Below, piece by piece: positions 18,292 through 27,094 of a DNA stretch of 64,000 nucleotides. The notes below the pieces were generated by a model. The model was not told the DNA's origin and did not search any database. It was given only the letters and a program-made list of their open reading frames with translations. Numbering within the stretch: the stretch's first letter is position 1; each line of letters opens with the position of its first letter. Origin of the DNA: Kluyvera sichuanensis (GTDB taxonomy: Bacteria > Pseudomonadota > Gammaproteobacteria > Enterobacterales > Enterobacteriaceae); contig NZ_JABBJF010000008.1 in NCBI RefSeq assembly GCF_014218705.1, forward strand, positions 107,954-171,953, read 5' to 3'. The translations under genes were made by a program, and so were the position numbers.

Positions 18292-19227
18292 TTACGGCAG
18301 AGAAGCAATCCAGTTCATCGCCAGCTCTGGCCATGCGGCGGCGGGCAGGCCTTTGGCACCGCGAATACCAAATCCATGCTTCCCTTCGGCGAACAGATGC
18401 AGCTCGGTCTGCACATTGTGCGCGCGCAGGGCGTTGAACATCACCAGCGAGTTATCGACCGGTACCGACGGGTCATCCACCGCGTGCATCAGGAAGGTTG
18501 GCGGCGTTTGTGCGGTGACGTTCCGCTCGGGAGAGTAGTGCTTAATCTGCTCGGCCGTTGGCGTGTCGCCAATCAGCGCCGTGCGCGAGCCGGGGTGAGC
18601 TATGGTTTTATCCATCGAGATAACCGGGTAGCCGAGCACCACGAAGTCGGGGCGTGCGCTCTGTTTATCGATGGCATCGAGCGGGGAATATACCGTTTCG
18701 TCGTAGCGCGTCTCCAGGCTTGCGGCCACGTGACCACCCGCCGAGAACCCCATCACGCCAATTTTTTGCGGATCAATATGCCACTTCGTGGCGTTAGCGC
18801 GTAGCGTGCGCAGCGCTCGCTGGGCGTCAGCTAATGGCGCATTGGCCCCTTCGGCATGACCATCGGCGGGCATGCGGTAGGTCATCACGAACAGGGTGTA
18901 GCCTTTGTCGTTAAACGGCGCGGCTAAATCGCTGCCTTCTTTATCCAGTACCACTCGTTGGTAGGATCCGCCGGGTGTCACCAGCAGCGCGACGCCGTTC
19001 GGATGTGCCGGGGCGTAGACGGTGATTTCCGGGGCGCGGATGCCGGTAACGGCGCGATCCGGCAGGCTCGGGTCTTTGCTGCGTTCAACCAGCGCGTAGC
19101 TCACCGGGCTGTTTTTAGCGCCAGGCGCTTCGCCACCGGGCCAGATGGAAAAAACGGGTAGGGCGGCAACAGCCGTCTGTACGGAAAATGCCAGAGCAAG
19201 AGCGGCGGACAGAGGTAAGCGAATCAT
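18292..19227 (-). CDS. Secreted alpha/beta-hydrolase (BD-FAE/acetylesterase-like)
   Basis: A 311-residue exported esterase-like protein. The signal peptide covers about residues 1-21 (ending QTAVA). The nucleophile elbow GFSAGGH, oxyanion region TPGGSYQRVV and C-terminal catalytic candidates DDPSVPV and GKHGFG match the alpha/beta-hydrolase group of acetyl-xylan and feruloyl esterases. The substrate is unknown. ATG 19227 follows GGAG by six bases. It stands alone between two REP elements, which suggests an independently inserted unit. Confidence 0.85.
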   Translation of the reverse strand: MIRLPLSAALALAFSVQTAVAALPVFSIWPGGEAPGAKNSPVSYALVERSKDPSLPDRAVTGIRAPEITVYAPAHPNGVALLVTPGGSYQRVVLDKEGSDLAAPFNDKGYTLFVMTYRMPADGHAEGANAPLADAQRALRTLRANATKWHIDPQKIGVMGFSAGGHVAASLETRYDETVYSPLDAIDKQSARPDFVVLGYPVISMDKTIAHPGSRTALIGDTPTAEQIKHYSPERNVTAQTPPTFLMHAVDDPSVPVDNSLVMFNALRAHNVQTELHLFAEGKHGFGIRGAKGLPAAAWPELAMNWIASLP

Positions 19228-19345
19228 AGACGTCTCCACGGGGAAAACGCTTATTTATCATCCATGACATCGTGAGAACGGGAATGAATTCACAAAACGA
19301 TGTTTCATAAATAGAGAAACGAGAAGGTGTGAGGTGGATGCTATT

Positions 19346-19411
19346 CCCGGCGTCGCGTTGCTCGGCCGGGCTACGAACCGAATGTAGCCCGGCCGAGCGC
19401 AGCGACGCCGG
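19346..19411. repeat. REP-type palindromic repeat
   Basis: Nearly identical in design to the repeat at 18.2 kb: CCCGGCGTCGC at one end, GCGACGCCGG at the other, with CGGCCGGGCTAC and GTAGCCCGGCCG inside. Together the two bracket the esterase-like gene. Confidence 0.85.
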
Positions 19412-19418
19412 AGAAAAC

Positions 19419-19847
19419 TTACGCGCGGGTGGCGATCAGAATCGCGGATGCTTTGATCAGCGTAATCGCGCGGCTGCCTTTCGCCAGCTTCATCTCGCTC
19501 TGGCTTTCGTTGGTGACCACGGCAACAATCTCAAAGCCAGCATCGGTTTTGATATGTACGGTAGCGTTCACCGCGCCTTCGGTCACCTGAGTGACTTCAC
19601 CGGCAAACTGGTTGCGGGCGGAGAATTTCAGACCACAGTCTTCGGTTGCCAGCGTGACCCACGGGGCTTTAATCAGCGCAATGGCTTCCTTACCATTGAC
19701 CAGGCCCAGCGCTTCTTTACTGCTGTGAGTGACGATAGCGACCAGCTTTGCGCCGCCCGGCAGGGTCAGTTCGATTTCGTCGTTGACCGCGCCGGTAGAG
19801 ACTGCGCTGATGGTGCCTGTTAATTGGTTGCGTGCTGAAACTGCCAT
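19419..19847 (-). CDS. Di-Mop molybdate-binding protein
   Basis: A 142-residue protein made of two tandem Mop (TOBE) domains. Each begins with SARNQLTG / SARNQFAG and ends with a KxxALIKA-type strand (EAIALIKAPWV, SRAITLIKASAI). Such ModG/Mop proteins oligomerise and bind molybdate or tungstate for storage or homeostasis. ATG 19847 follows GGAGGCAG; the upstream extension has no Mop similarity. It lies 56 bases after fhlA on the same strand and fits a role in supplying molybdenum to the formate dehydrogenase encoded nearby, though this is inference. Confidence 0.85.
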   Translation of the reverse strand: MAVSARNQLTGTISAVSTGAVNDEIELTLPGGAKLVAIVTHSSKEALGLVNGKEAIALIKAPWVTLATEDCGLKFSARNQFAGEVTQVTEGAVNATVHIKTDAGFEIVAVVTNESQSEMKLAKGSRAITLIKASAILIATRA

Positions 19848-19903
19848 ACGATACTGCCTCCATTCACTCGTTATTGAATCAGAGGTCAGTATAGCCACAG
19901 TTT

Positions 19904-21988
19904 TTACATTAACGTATCTTTATCAATACCCAGGCGTTTCATTCTTGAGAGCAATGTGGTGCGTTTAAGCCCCAGACGCTGCGCCGCGCCTTTCGCCCCG
20001 GCCACTACGCCGTTGGTCTCTCTCAGCACCCGAACAATCAGCTGATATTCGTCCTCTCCCTCTTTCGGCGACTCCGCCATCGGCATTGGCTCCGGCGGCG
20101 CTTCGCTGGCAAAGGCCAGCTCCGGCAGAGAAAGCTGCAGCACGCTGCCGCGGGTCAGCAGCACCGCACGCTCAATCACGTTTTCCAGCTCGCGCACGTT
20201 ACCCGGCCATTCCATCTGGCTTAAGGTCCGCAGCGTTTCCGCCGGAATGCTGTCGATGTTGCGCCCCAAACGGCGGGCGATTTTAAAGGTGAAGGCTTTG
20301 ACCAGCAGCGGAATATCTTCCGGGCGCTCGCGCAGCGGCGGCAGGTGGATCGGGAAGACATTCAGGCGATAGTAAAGATCGCTACGGAATTCGCGATCCA
20401 GCACCATCTGCTTGAGATCGCGGTTAGTGGCGGCGATCAAGCGTACATCAGTCTGGATCAGCTTATTGCTGCCGAGGCGTTCGAACTCCTGCTCCTGCAA
20501 CACGCGCAGCAGCTTCGGCTGCAGCTCTAGCGGCATATCGCCCACTTCATCGAGGAACATGGAGCTTTTATCCGCCAGTTCAAAGCGGCCAATGCGCTGG
20601 GCGCTGGCACCGGTAAATGCGCCGCGCTCGTGGCCGAAGAGGTCGCTTTCCAGCAGGCCAGCCGGCATTGCCGCGCAGTTCATCTTCACCATCCGGCGGC
20701 TGTTACGGCCGCTCAGATTGTGGATGGCGCGGGCAATCAGCTCTTTACCGGTGCCGGTTTCGCCGAGGATCAGCACGGTGCTGTCGCTTGGCGCCACCAT
20801 CTCAACCTGCTTGAGCACGTTGAACATCGCTTCGCTGCGGCCGATTATCTCGCCAAACTCGCCGTCAACGTTGTTCAGCTGTTCGGTCAGCGCGAGATTC
20901 TCGTCCACCAGACGCTCTTTCAGACGGTGTATTTCCTGATAGGCGAGGGCGTTATCGACGGCAATGGAGACGCGCTCTGCAATTTGCTTGAGCAGCTTCA
21001 GGTTGGCGGCGCAGAACACTTTTTCGTCGCACTGGGCAAGCTTCAGCACGCCGAGCATTTTGTCGCCGGACATCAGCGGCAGCAGGCACAGCGTCTGAAT
21101 TTTATCGTCCCACATTTCAAACAGCTGGCGCTCGTACGGGGCCAGCTTGTCCTGTTCGTGGAGATTGAGCTTGAGCATCTCCTGGCTCTTAAACACGCGT
21201 TCGGTCAGCGTGCCGGATTCGTTCACTTCGCTCTGATCGTGGACCGGATCGTTGACGTCAATATAGTGCGTTGAGTAGATATTCAGCTTGCCTTTGCGGT
21301 TGCCGCGCAGCACCACGCTGATGGCGTCGATATTGAAGTAGTAGTGGATCTCTTTGGCTACTGCGCCGACCAGATCGTCCATGTCGAGGCGCGACAGCAC
21401 GGCGTTGGTAATCGCCACCAGAATACGGAAATTATCGCGCTCGCGGCACAGCAGATCGTAATCGACGTTGTTGGTCACCCGGCTTTGGATCTGCTCGGTG
21501 ACGACGGCAACAATCTGGGTAAATGTATGCAGGCGCTGGTACTCTTTTTCGCTCCACGGCTGGTCGTTCTGGCGGATAAACTCGCAGCCGCCGAAGATGC
21601 GTCCTTCCGCCGCCAGCGGTAGCAGACAGTAGTGCCCGAACGGTGAGTAGAGCCCGCTGTGGGCCAGTTGCGGCCAGGCTTCATGGAACTCGCTGTAGCT
21701 GCAGTGCAGGGCATCGGGGCGAGACAGCAGTCGTCTGACCGGGCCGTTTGCCAGCACGCTATCGTCTTCATAGGCGATGGGTTTACCCGCTTCATGCGTG
21801 GCGTGGTAGCCCGCGCGGTGGTTTCCCGGCTGCAGCAGGATGATCGCCGCGCTGTCCGCTAGCGCAGATTGTTTTGCCAGCTGCGCCAGCGTTTCGCTGA
21901 GTGCGGCCAGATCGGGTTGTTGGAGAAGAGTCCGGGTGATATCAAACAGCCCTTGCTGGCCGAGATCGCCCATCGGTGTATACGACAT
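19904..21988 (-). CDS. fhlA: Formate-responsive sigma-54 activator FhlA
   Basis: A 694-residue activator (E. coli: 692). It has two N-terminal GAF-like sensory regions that respond to formate, then an AAA+ domain with Walker A GETGTGKE and the sigma-54 contact loop ERGAFTGA. A C-terminal helix-turn-helix ends the protein (AAQRLGLKRTTLLSRMKRLG). ATG 21988 (MSYTPMGDLGQQG) matches the E. coli start. It follows hypE on the same strand and is probably partly transcribed from the hyp operon, giving autocatalytic induction. Targets here would be the hyp, hyc and hydN promoters. Confidence 0.96.
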   Translation of the reverse strand: MSYTPMGDLGQQGLFDITRTLLQQPDLAALSETLAQLAKQSALADSAAIILLQPGNHRAGYHATHEAGKPIAYEDDSVLANGPVRRLLSRPDALHCSYSEFHEAWPQLAHSGLYSPFGHYCLLPLAAEGRIFGGCEFIRQNDQPWSEKEYQRLHTFTQIVAVVTEQIQSRVTNNVDYDLLCRERDNFRILVAITNAVLSRLDMDDLVGAVAKEIHYYFNIDAISVVLRGNRKGKLNIYSTHYIDVNDPVHDQSEVNESGTLTERVFKSQEMLKLNLHEQDKLAPYERQLFEMWDDKIQTLCLLPLMSGDKMLGVLKLAQCDEKVFCAANLKLLKQIAERVSIAVDNALAYQEIHRLKERLVDENLALTEQLNNVDGEFGEIIGRSEAMFNVLKQVEMVAPSDSTVLILGETGTGKELIARAIHNLSGRNSRRMVKMNCAAMPAGLLESDLFGHERGAFTGASAQRIGRFELADKSSMFLDEVGDMPLELQPKLLRVLQEQEFERLGSNKLIQTDVRLIAATNRDLKQMVLDREFRSDLYYRLNVFPIHLPPLRERPEDIPLLVKAFTFKIARRLGRNIDSIPAETLRTLSQMEWPGNVRELENVIERAVLLTRGSVLQLSLPELAFASEAPPEPMPMAESPKEGEDEYQLIVRVLRETNGVVAGAKGAAQRLGLKRTTLLSRMKRLGIDKDTLM

Positions 21989-22038
21989 GTAGCTTGCCCA
22001 TAAATGCACCGCGGTGGGTGCGATCGCCAAAAGCCTAT

Positions 22039-22058
22039 CCCGTCACCATACTGACGGG
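22039..22058 (-). other. Hairpin between hypE and fhlA
   Basis: CCCGTCA / TGACGGG with a 6-base loop lies 47 bases after the hypE stop. On the minus strand it is followed by ATAGGCTTTT. It could be a weak terminator or attenuator that limits read-through into fhlA. Confidence 0.35.
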
Positions 22059-22104
22059 GATAAGCTCTAATAATAATAATAAATTTCAGACCTTGAGCGG
22101 CCTG

Positions 22105-23115
22105 TTAACAGATTCGTGGCAGCGGTTCGGCGTGAGGAAGATCCAGCGTGCGTTTCACGCCGTACAGCCCGGCAACGCGAACCCCACGGCGTTCCGTGAC
22201 TTCGCCAATGATAGCGGCATCACGCCCCAGCGGATGGGCGCGCAGTGCGGCGAGCACCTCATCGGCTGCTTCGCGGGTCACGCCGATCACCAGTTTACCT
22301 TCATTTGCGAAGTTAAGCGCGTCAAGCCCTAATAATTCGCACACGCCGCGCACCGCGTCTTTCAGCGGAATATGTTGTTCATGAATTTCAACACCGTGGC
22401 CGCTGGTGGCGGCAAACTCATGGGCCACCGCGTTGACGCCGCCGCGGGTGGCATCACGTAGCGCTTTCACCCCGGCAATTGGGCGCAGGCTCTGGATAAG
22501 CGGCGTCAGCACCGCGCAGTCGCTCTGCAGTTCGCCGTCAAGACCGAGCTGTTCGCGTAGGTTGAGGATGGTCGCGCCGTGGTCGCCGAGCGTGCCGCTG
22601 ACCATCAGCAGATCCCCCGGGGTGAGCGTTGCCGCGCCCCAGTGAATATCGGACGGGATGGCACCCATTCCGGCGGTATTGATAAACAGCTTATCCGCCG
22701 CGCCACGACCCACGACCTTGGTGTCGCCGGTGACGATGGCGATATCCGCCGCTTTGGCCGTCTCCGCCATGCTGTTGACCACCGCCTCCAGCGTCTCCAT
22801 CGGCAGCCCTTCTTCAATAATAAAGCCGCAGGAGAGGTAGCGTGGCACCGCGCCGCTCACCGCCACATCGTTGGCGGTGCCGCAAATCGCCAGCTTGCCG
22901 ATATTGCCGCCGGGGAAGAACAGCGGGTCAATGACGTAGCTGTCGGTGGAGAAGGCCAGGCGGTCGCCGTGGGCGGTCAGCGAGGCCAGCGACAGACGCG
23001 CCTGATCTTCCTGCTCTGCCAGCCAGGGGTTGGCGAAGGCTTTCATAAACAGGCTGTCGATCAGCTGCTGCATCGCCAGCCCGCCGCTCCCGTGCGCTAA
23101 CTGAATACTTTTCAT
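22105..23115 (-). CDS. hypE: Hydrogenase maturation protein HypE
   Basis: HypE (336 residues) dehydrates a carbamoyl group on its C-terminal cysteine to thiocyanate, the source of the CN ligands of NiFe-hydrogenase. The obligatory C-terminal PRIC is present (Cys336). The ATP-binding purM-like fold is indicated by ILNLREQ and ATRGGVNAVAHEF. Its ATG overlaps the hypD stop by ATGA. Confidence 0.97.
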   Translation of the reverse strand: MKSIQLAHGSGGLAMQQLIDSLFMKAFANPWLAEQEDQARLSLASLTAHGDRLAFSTDSYVIDPLFFPGGNIGKLAICGTANDVAVSGAVPRYLSCGFIIEEGLPMETLEAVVNSMAETAKAADIAIVTGDTKVVGRGAADKLFINTAGMGAIPSDIHWGAATLTPGDLLMVSGTLGDHGATILNLREQLGLDGELQSDCAVLTPLIQSLRPIAGVKALRDATRGGVNAVAHEFAATSGHGVEIHEQHIPLKDAVRGVCELLGLDALNFANEGKLVIGVTREAADEVLAALRAHPLGRDAAIIGEVTERRGVRVAGLYGVKRTLDLPHAEPLPRIC

Positions 23116-24233
23116 GCTTCTGCCTCCTGACTGCGATATTGATACCAGGCGGCGCAGGCGCCTTCCGACGACACCATCAGCGCGCCAAACGCGCTCTGCG
23201 GGTTGCAGGTGGCGCCAAACAGCGGGCACTGATGTGGTTTGCAGCGGCCGGTCAGCACGTCGCCGCAGCGGGCGCGCGGGTCATCGCAGACGCGCTGTGG
23301 CTGCGGTTTGAAGTGCGCTTCCGCGTCGAATGCTTGATAGTCTGGCGTCAGTTGCACACCGGAGTCGTTGATTAACCCCAGGCCGCGCCATTCGCTGTCG
23401 CCCTTGACGGCAAATACCTCGGCAATGGCGTTTTGTGCAAGCAGGTTGCCATCGTCCGGCACCACGCGGCGGTACTGGTTTTCGACGCAAGGCGAGGCGG
23501 TAATTTTCTGCTCCACCAGCATGTTCACGCCCTGCAGCAGGTCAACCGGCTCAAAACCTGCCACCACCAGCGGGCGCTGATAGTCGCTGGCGATAAAGCC
23601 GTAGGCGTGGGTGCCGATGACCATGCTGACGTGGCCCGGCGCCAGAAACGCATCGATACCGTTGTCCGGCTGGTCGAGCAGGCTGCGCAGCGTGGGAATC
23701 AGCGTAATGTGCTGACAGAAAAAGAAGAAGTTACTGACCTTCTGCGCCTTCGCCTGTTGCAGCGTGATGGCGGTGGTCGGCATGGTGGTTTCAAAGCCTA
23801 AGCCGAAGAACACCACTTTACGGTCCGGGTTCTGCTGCGCCAGCTTTAAGGCGTCCATCGGCGAATAGACGATGCGGATATCCGCACCGCGTGACTTCGC
23901 CTGCATCAGCGAGCCGTTTTTCCCCGGCACGCGCATAGCGTCGCCGAAGGTACAGAAAATCACCTCTTTATGGCTGGCGATTTCAATACAGGTGTCGATG
24001 CGCCCCATCGGCAGTACGCACACCGGGCAGCCCGGCCCGTGGATAAATTCGATGTTCTCCGGCAGCAGTTGGTCGAGACCGAATTTGAAAATCGCGTGCG
24101 TGTGGCCGCCGCACACTTCCATGATGCGCAGTGGGCGTTCAGCGGTATAGGCCAGATGCTGCGCCCGGCTTTTCAGGTGGGCAATCAACTGCATCACCTG
24201 CTCGGGCGCGCGGTACTCATCAACAAAACGCAT
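23112..24233 (-). CDS. hypD: Hydrogenase maturation protein HypD
   Basis: HypD (373 residues) is the 4Fe-4S scaffold on which the Fe(CN)2CO centre is built together with HypC. Signature motifs are present: MEVCGGHTHAIFKFG, HGPGCPVCVLP, GFETTMPTTA, and the C-terminal cysteine set for the cluster (CDDPRARCGDVLTGRCKPHQCPLF). It overlaps hypC by one base at its start and hypE by four at its end. Confidence 0.97.
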   Translation of the reverse strand: MRFVDEYRAPEQVMQLIAHLKSRAQHLAYTAERPLRIMEVCGGHTHAIFKFGLDQLLPENIEFIHGPGCPVCVLPMGRIDTCIEIASHKEVIFCTFGDAMRVPGKNGSLMQAKSRGADIRIVYSPMDALKLAQQNPDRKVVFFGLGFETTMPTTAITLQQAKAQKVSNFFFFCQHITLIPTLRSLLDQPDNGIDAFLAPGHVSMVIGTHAYGFIASDYQRPLVVAGFEPVDLLQGVNMLVEQKITASPCVENQYRRVVPDDGNLLAQNAIAEVFAVKGDSEWRGLGLINDSGVQLTPDYQAFDAEAHFKPQPQRVCDDPRARCGDVLTGRCKPHQCPLFGATCNPQSAFGALMVSSEGACAAWYQYRSQEAEA

Positions 24234-24505
24234 TACCGTTCCTCGCCAAAAAGCAGCGCGCCAACGTCGGGCTCGACTTCAAACATATTTTCCAGCGCCG
24301 CGAGGGTATCGCGCGCCTCTTCTTCGTTGATGATGCTCATGGCAAAACCCACGTGCACCAGCACCCACTGGCCGATGCGCGACTGACCGTTTTCGTCCAC
24401 TGCGCCGACCAACGTCAGGTCGACGTCGCGCTTAATGCCGCAAACATCTACCTTCGCCTGTACGCCATCAATGGCAGAAATTTGTCCCGGAATGCCTATG
24501 CACAT
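24233..24505 (-). CDS. hypC: Hydrogenase maturation chaperone HypC
   Basis: A 90-residue chaperone that starts MCIGIPGQ. Cys2, exposed after Met removal, carries the iron ligand group and docks the HycE precursor or HypD. The start lies 10 bases inside the end of hypB. Confidence 0.96.
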   Translation of the reverse strand: MCIGIPGQISAIDGVQAKVDVCGIKRDVDLTLVGAVDENGQSRIGQWVLVHVGFAMSIINEEEARDTLAALENMFEVEPDVGALLFGEER

Positions 24506-25368
24506 CGCTGCGTCTCCAGCCAGTTCAGCCAGCTATCCATGCCTTCGCCGCTGGTGGCGGAGAGCAGGATGATTTCAATATTCGGGTTCACTTCGCGCGC
24601 GCAGGCGAGGCACTTCTCAACGTCGAAGTTGAGGTACGGCAGCAGGTCAACTTTGTTGAGCAGCATGACCGACGCGGCGGCAAACATATGCGGGTACTTG
24701 AGCGGCTTGTCTTCACCTTCGGTGACCGACAGCACGGCGACTTTGTGGCGTTCGCCCAGATCAAAGCTCGCCGGGCAGACCAGGTTGCCGACGTTCTCAA
24801 TAAACAGAATCCCGTTGCTCTCAAGCGGCAGGCGCGGGGCAGCGTCGGCAATCATCTGCGCATCAAGGTGGCAGCCCTTACCGGTGTTGACCTGAATCGC
24901 CGGGGTGCCGGTGGCGCGGATACGCGCGGCGTCGTTCACCGTCTGCTGGTCGCCTTCGATAACGGCGCAGGAGACGCGGTCTTTCAGACGCATCAGGGTT
25001 TCGGTGAGCAGGGTAGTTTTACCGGAGCCAGGGCTGGAGACCAGATTCAGCACCAGCTGTTCGCGGGCGGCAAAGCGTGCGCGGTTGCGGGCGGCAATCT
25101 GGTTGTTTTTATCCAGCACATCTATTTCGACTTCCAGCATCCGGCGCTGGCTCATGCCCGGCGCGTGAGTGCCCGCTTCGCCGTGGCCGTAGTGCAGGTC
25201 GCCGTTATCCGCGGCCTGCGGTTCAAATTCTCGGGTTCTGACGCCGGTAATGGAGATTGCCGGACGGCCTGCCGGGGCGAAAGGCGCGCTGCGGAACAGC
25301 GAGTGCGGGTTACGTTCATCGCCCTCTATATAGAGGTTGCCATCGGCACAACCACAGGTGGTACACAT
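24496..25368 (-). CDS. hypB: Nickel-inserting GTPase HypB
   Basis: A 290-residue GTPase that delivers nickel to the hydrogenase large subunit with HypA. It has an N-terminal metal motif ([10 protein letters not shown]: Cys2, Cys5, Cys7), P-loop [10 protein letters not shown], a metal site CHLD and NKVDLLPYL for guanine binding. There is no long His-rich stretch, so nickel storage capacity is low, as in E. coli. A nickel permease gene is present about 18 kb away. Confidence 0.96.
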   Translation of the reverse strand: MCTTCGCADGNLYIEGDERNPHSLFRSAPFAPAGRPAISITGVRTREFEPQAADNGDLHYGHGEAGTHAPGMSQRRMLEVEIDVLDKNNQIAARNRARFAAREQLVLNLVSSPGSGKTTLLTETLMRLKDRVSCAVIEGDQQTVNDAARIRATGTPAIQVNTGKGCHLDAQMIADAAPRLPLESNGILFIENVGNLVCPASFDLGERHKVAVLSVTEGEDKPLKYPHMFAAASVMLLNKVDLLPYLNFDVEKCLACAREVNPNIEIILLSATSGEGMDSWLNWLETQRCA

Positions 25369-25371
25369 ACT

Positions 25372-25722
25372 TTACTCCTGATCAATTTCAATTCGCTGAA
25401 TCTGTAAACCGTCGTCGGCGACGATGCGCAGGTTGTCGCTATGGCATTGCGGACAACGGCGCACGTGAACTGACACGAGCTGAACATACTGCTGGCAGGA
25501 TTCACACCAGCATTCCGCCTCCTGTTCTTCGACGTGCAGTGTACAGCCTTCAGCCAGCGTGCCGCGGCACACCAGATCAAAACAAAAGGTCATTGCGCTC
25601 GTCTCTACACAAGAAAAAGCACCGACCTTCATCCAGACGCCGGTGACGCGCTTCGCGCCGTTTTGTATCGCCTGTTGTTCGACAATTTCCAGCGCTCGCT
25701 GGCAGAGCGTGATTTCGTGCAT
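25372..25722 (-). CDS. hypA: Nickel metallochaperone HypA
   Basis: A 116-residue protein that starts MHEITL, whose His2 binds nickel. Two CxxC motifs (CWCESC and CPQC) form the zinc site. ATG 25722 matches the family start. It is first in hypABCDE-fhlA and lies downstream of a sigma-54 promoter facing left. Confidence 0.96.
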   Translation of the reverse strand: MHEITLCQRALEIVEQQAIQNGAKRVTGVWMKVGAFSCVETSAMTFCFDLVCRGTLAEGCTLHVEEQEAECWCESCQQYVQLVSVHVRRCPQCHSDNLRIVADDGLQIQRIEIDQE

Positions 25723-25754
25723 AACGCCTCCTGGTACATCACTCGCAGGAGTAA

Positions 25755-25770
25755 TGCAATAACGATGCCA
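25755..25770 (-). promoter_or_regulatory. Sigma-54 promoter of the hyp operon
   Basis: On the minus strand TGGCATCGTTATTGCA fits the -24/-12 consensus TGGCACG-N4-TTGCA. It is about 35 bases upstream of hypA. Confidence 0.75.
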
Positions 25771-25815
25771 GAGATGAAATATGGGGCGTAAAGACTGTCG
25801 ATGACGATGTCGCAC

Positions 25816-25851
25816 TGACGAAATGACATGTCACTCCGGCAGTGTCATTTC
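25816..25851. promoter_or_regulatory. Predicted FhlA upstream activator sites (hyp-hyc)
   Basis: GAAATGACA (25820-25828) and TGTCATTTC (25843-25851) form a perfect 9-base inverted repeat between the divergent hyp and hyc sigma-54 promoters, where FhlA enhancers are expected. The TGACGAAATGACA half closely resembles the element at 26423. Confidence 0.6.
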
Positions 25852-25885
25852 ATTAAAGTTAAATAAAATCAGCAGGTTAAAAACA

Positions 25886-25901
25886 TGGCATGAAAAGTGC
25901 T
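25886..25901 (+). promoter_or_regulatory. Sigma-54 promoter of the hyc operon
   Basis: TGGCATGAAAAGTGCT has the invariant GG and GC of a -24/-12 element at the right spacing. It lies about 35 bases before the hycA start. Confidence 0.75.
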
Positions 25902-25935
25902 TAGGAGGCTTGTTTCTATTAACCGGGTAACCGAC

Positions 25936-26403
25936 ATGACTATTTGGGAAATTAGCGAGAAGGCCGACTATATCGCCGATCGTCACCGCCGCCATCAGGA
26001 TCAATGGCGTGTCTACTGCAACTCTCTGGTTCAAGGGATTACGTTGTCCAAAGCGCGTCTGCATCACGCCATGAACTGCGCGCCAGAGAAAGAGCTGAGC
26101 TTCGTGCTGTTCGAACACTTCGTGGTTTCTGTGAGCCTGGCCAGCGGCTTTAACAGCCACACCGTTGAGTACGTAGTTGAAACCCGCGACGGCCTGAATA
26201 AACAGTGCGTAGGCAGCGCCGAGATGAGCATGAACGGCTTTATTGACGGCACCGTCAATATCCGCGACCGCGAGCAGGTGCTGGAGCATTACCTGGAAAA
26301 AATTTCGCCGGTATACGACACCCTGTATGCGGCGCTTGAAAGCGACAGCCCGGTGAGTTTCAGCCAGCTGGCACAAGAGCCTCAACGGGCTTCTCACGCT
26401 TGA
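25936..26403 (+). CDS. hycA: Formate hydrogenlyase regulator HycA
   Basis: A 155-residue cytoplasmic protein that counteracts FhlA activation; E. coli HycA has 153 residues and starts MTIWEISEKADYIA in the same way. ATG 25936 is the family start, though the open frame continues 13 codons upstream. It is first in the hyc operon, giving negative feedback. Confidence 0.95.
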   Translation: MTIWEISEKADYIADRHRRHQDQWRVYCNSLVQGITLSKARLHHAMNCAPEKELSFVLFEHFVVSVSLASGFNSHTVEYVVETRDGLNKQCVGSAEMSMNGFIDGTVNIRDREQVLEHYLEKISPVYDTLYAALESDSPVSFSQLAQEPQRASHA

Positions 26404-26422
26404 TTATCGGTGTGTCGACGGG

Positions 26423-26435
26423 TGTCGAAATGACA
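26423..26435 (+). promoter_or_regulatory. Predicted FhlA site between hycA and hycB
   Basis: TGTCGAAATGACA is an imperfect palindrome resembling the hyp-hyc site. A second related segment, TTTCGTCAAAAATGA, starts near 26451. An FhlA-binding region between hycA and hycB is known in E. coli. Confidence 0.55.
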
Positions 26436-26485
26436 CTTGCTCTGCATAATTTCGTCAAAAATGACTGTCACCTGAGGAAGACCTG

Positions 26486-27094
26486 GTGAATCGTTTTGTA
26501 ATTGCTGACTCTACCGTTTGTATCGGTTGCCGTACCTGTGAAGCGGCCTGTGCGGAAACGCATCGCCACCACGGCCTGCAATCTATGCCGCGGCTTAGAG
26601 TAATGCTCAATGAAAAAGAATCCGCGCCACAGATGTGTCACCACTGTGAAGACGCGCCGTGCGCCGGGGTTTGCCCGGTAAATGCGATTACCCGCGTCGA
26701 TGGCGCCGTACAGCTGAACGAAAGCCTGTGCGTGAGCTGCAAACTGTGCGGCATTGCCTGCCCGTTTGGGGCGATTGAATTTTCCGGTAGCCGTCCGCTG
26801 GATATCCCGGCCAACGCTAACTCGCCGAAAGCGCTGCCTGCGCCGCCGGCTCCGGCTCGCGTCAGTACGCTGCTGGACTGGGTGCCTGGTATCCGTGCTA
26901 TCGCGGTGAAATGCGACCTGTGCCACTTCGACGAAGAAGGCCCAGCCTGCGTGCGTACCTGCCCGACCAAAGCGCTGCATCTGGTGAACAACATGGACAT
27001 CGCCCGCGTCAGCAAACGCAAACGTGAGCTGACCTTCCATACCGACTTAGGCGATTTGACGCTGTTCCAGGCGCAACAAGGAGAGGCGAAATGA
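26486..27094 (+). CDS. hycB: FHL electron-transfer subunit HycB
   Basis: A 202-residue ferredoxin with four 4Fe-4S motifs (for example CIGCRTCEAAC, CHHCEDAPCAGVCP, CVSCKLCGIACP). It passes electrons from the formate dehydrogenase FdhF to the hydrogenase small-subunit chain. Translation starts at GTG 26486 with GAGGAAG upstream. The stop overlaps hycC (ATGA). Confidence 0.96.
   Translation: MNRFVIADSTVCIGCRTCEAACAETHRHHGLQSMPRLRVMLNEKESAPQMCHHCEDAPCAGVCPVNAITRVDGAVQLNESLCVSCKLCGIACPFGAIEFSGSRPLDIPANANSPKALPAPPAPARVSTLLDWVPGIRAIAVKCDLCHFDEEGPACVRTCPTKALHLVNNMDIARVSKRKRELTFHTDLGDLTLFQAQQGEAK

Noticed and set aside
22067..22083. TAA triplet run between fhlA and hypE as a phase-variation tract
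   Set aside because: Only about four to five units and outside any coding sequence; it is more likely ordinary AT-rich leader sequence.
25378..25391. FNR-like half-palindrome near the hypB start
   Set aside because: It fits 8 of 10 conserved positions but lies about ten bases from the hypB start and overlaps its ribosome site, so it cannot be a usual activator site.
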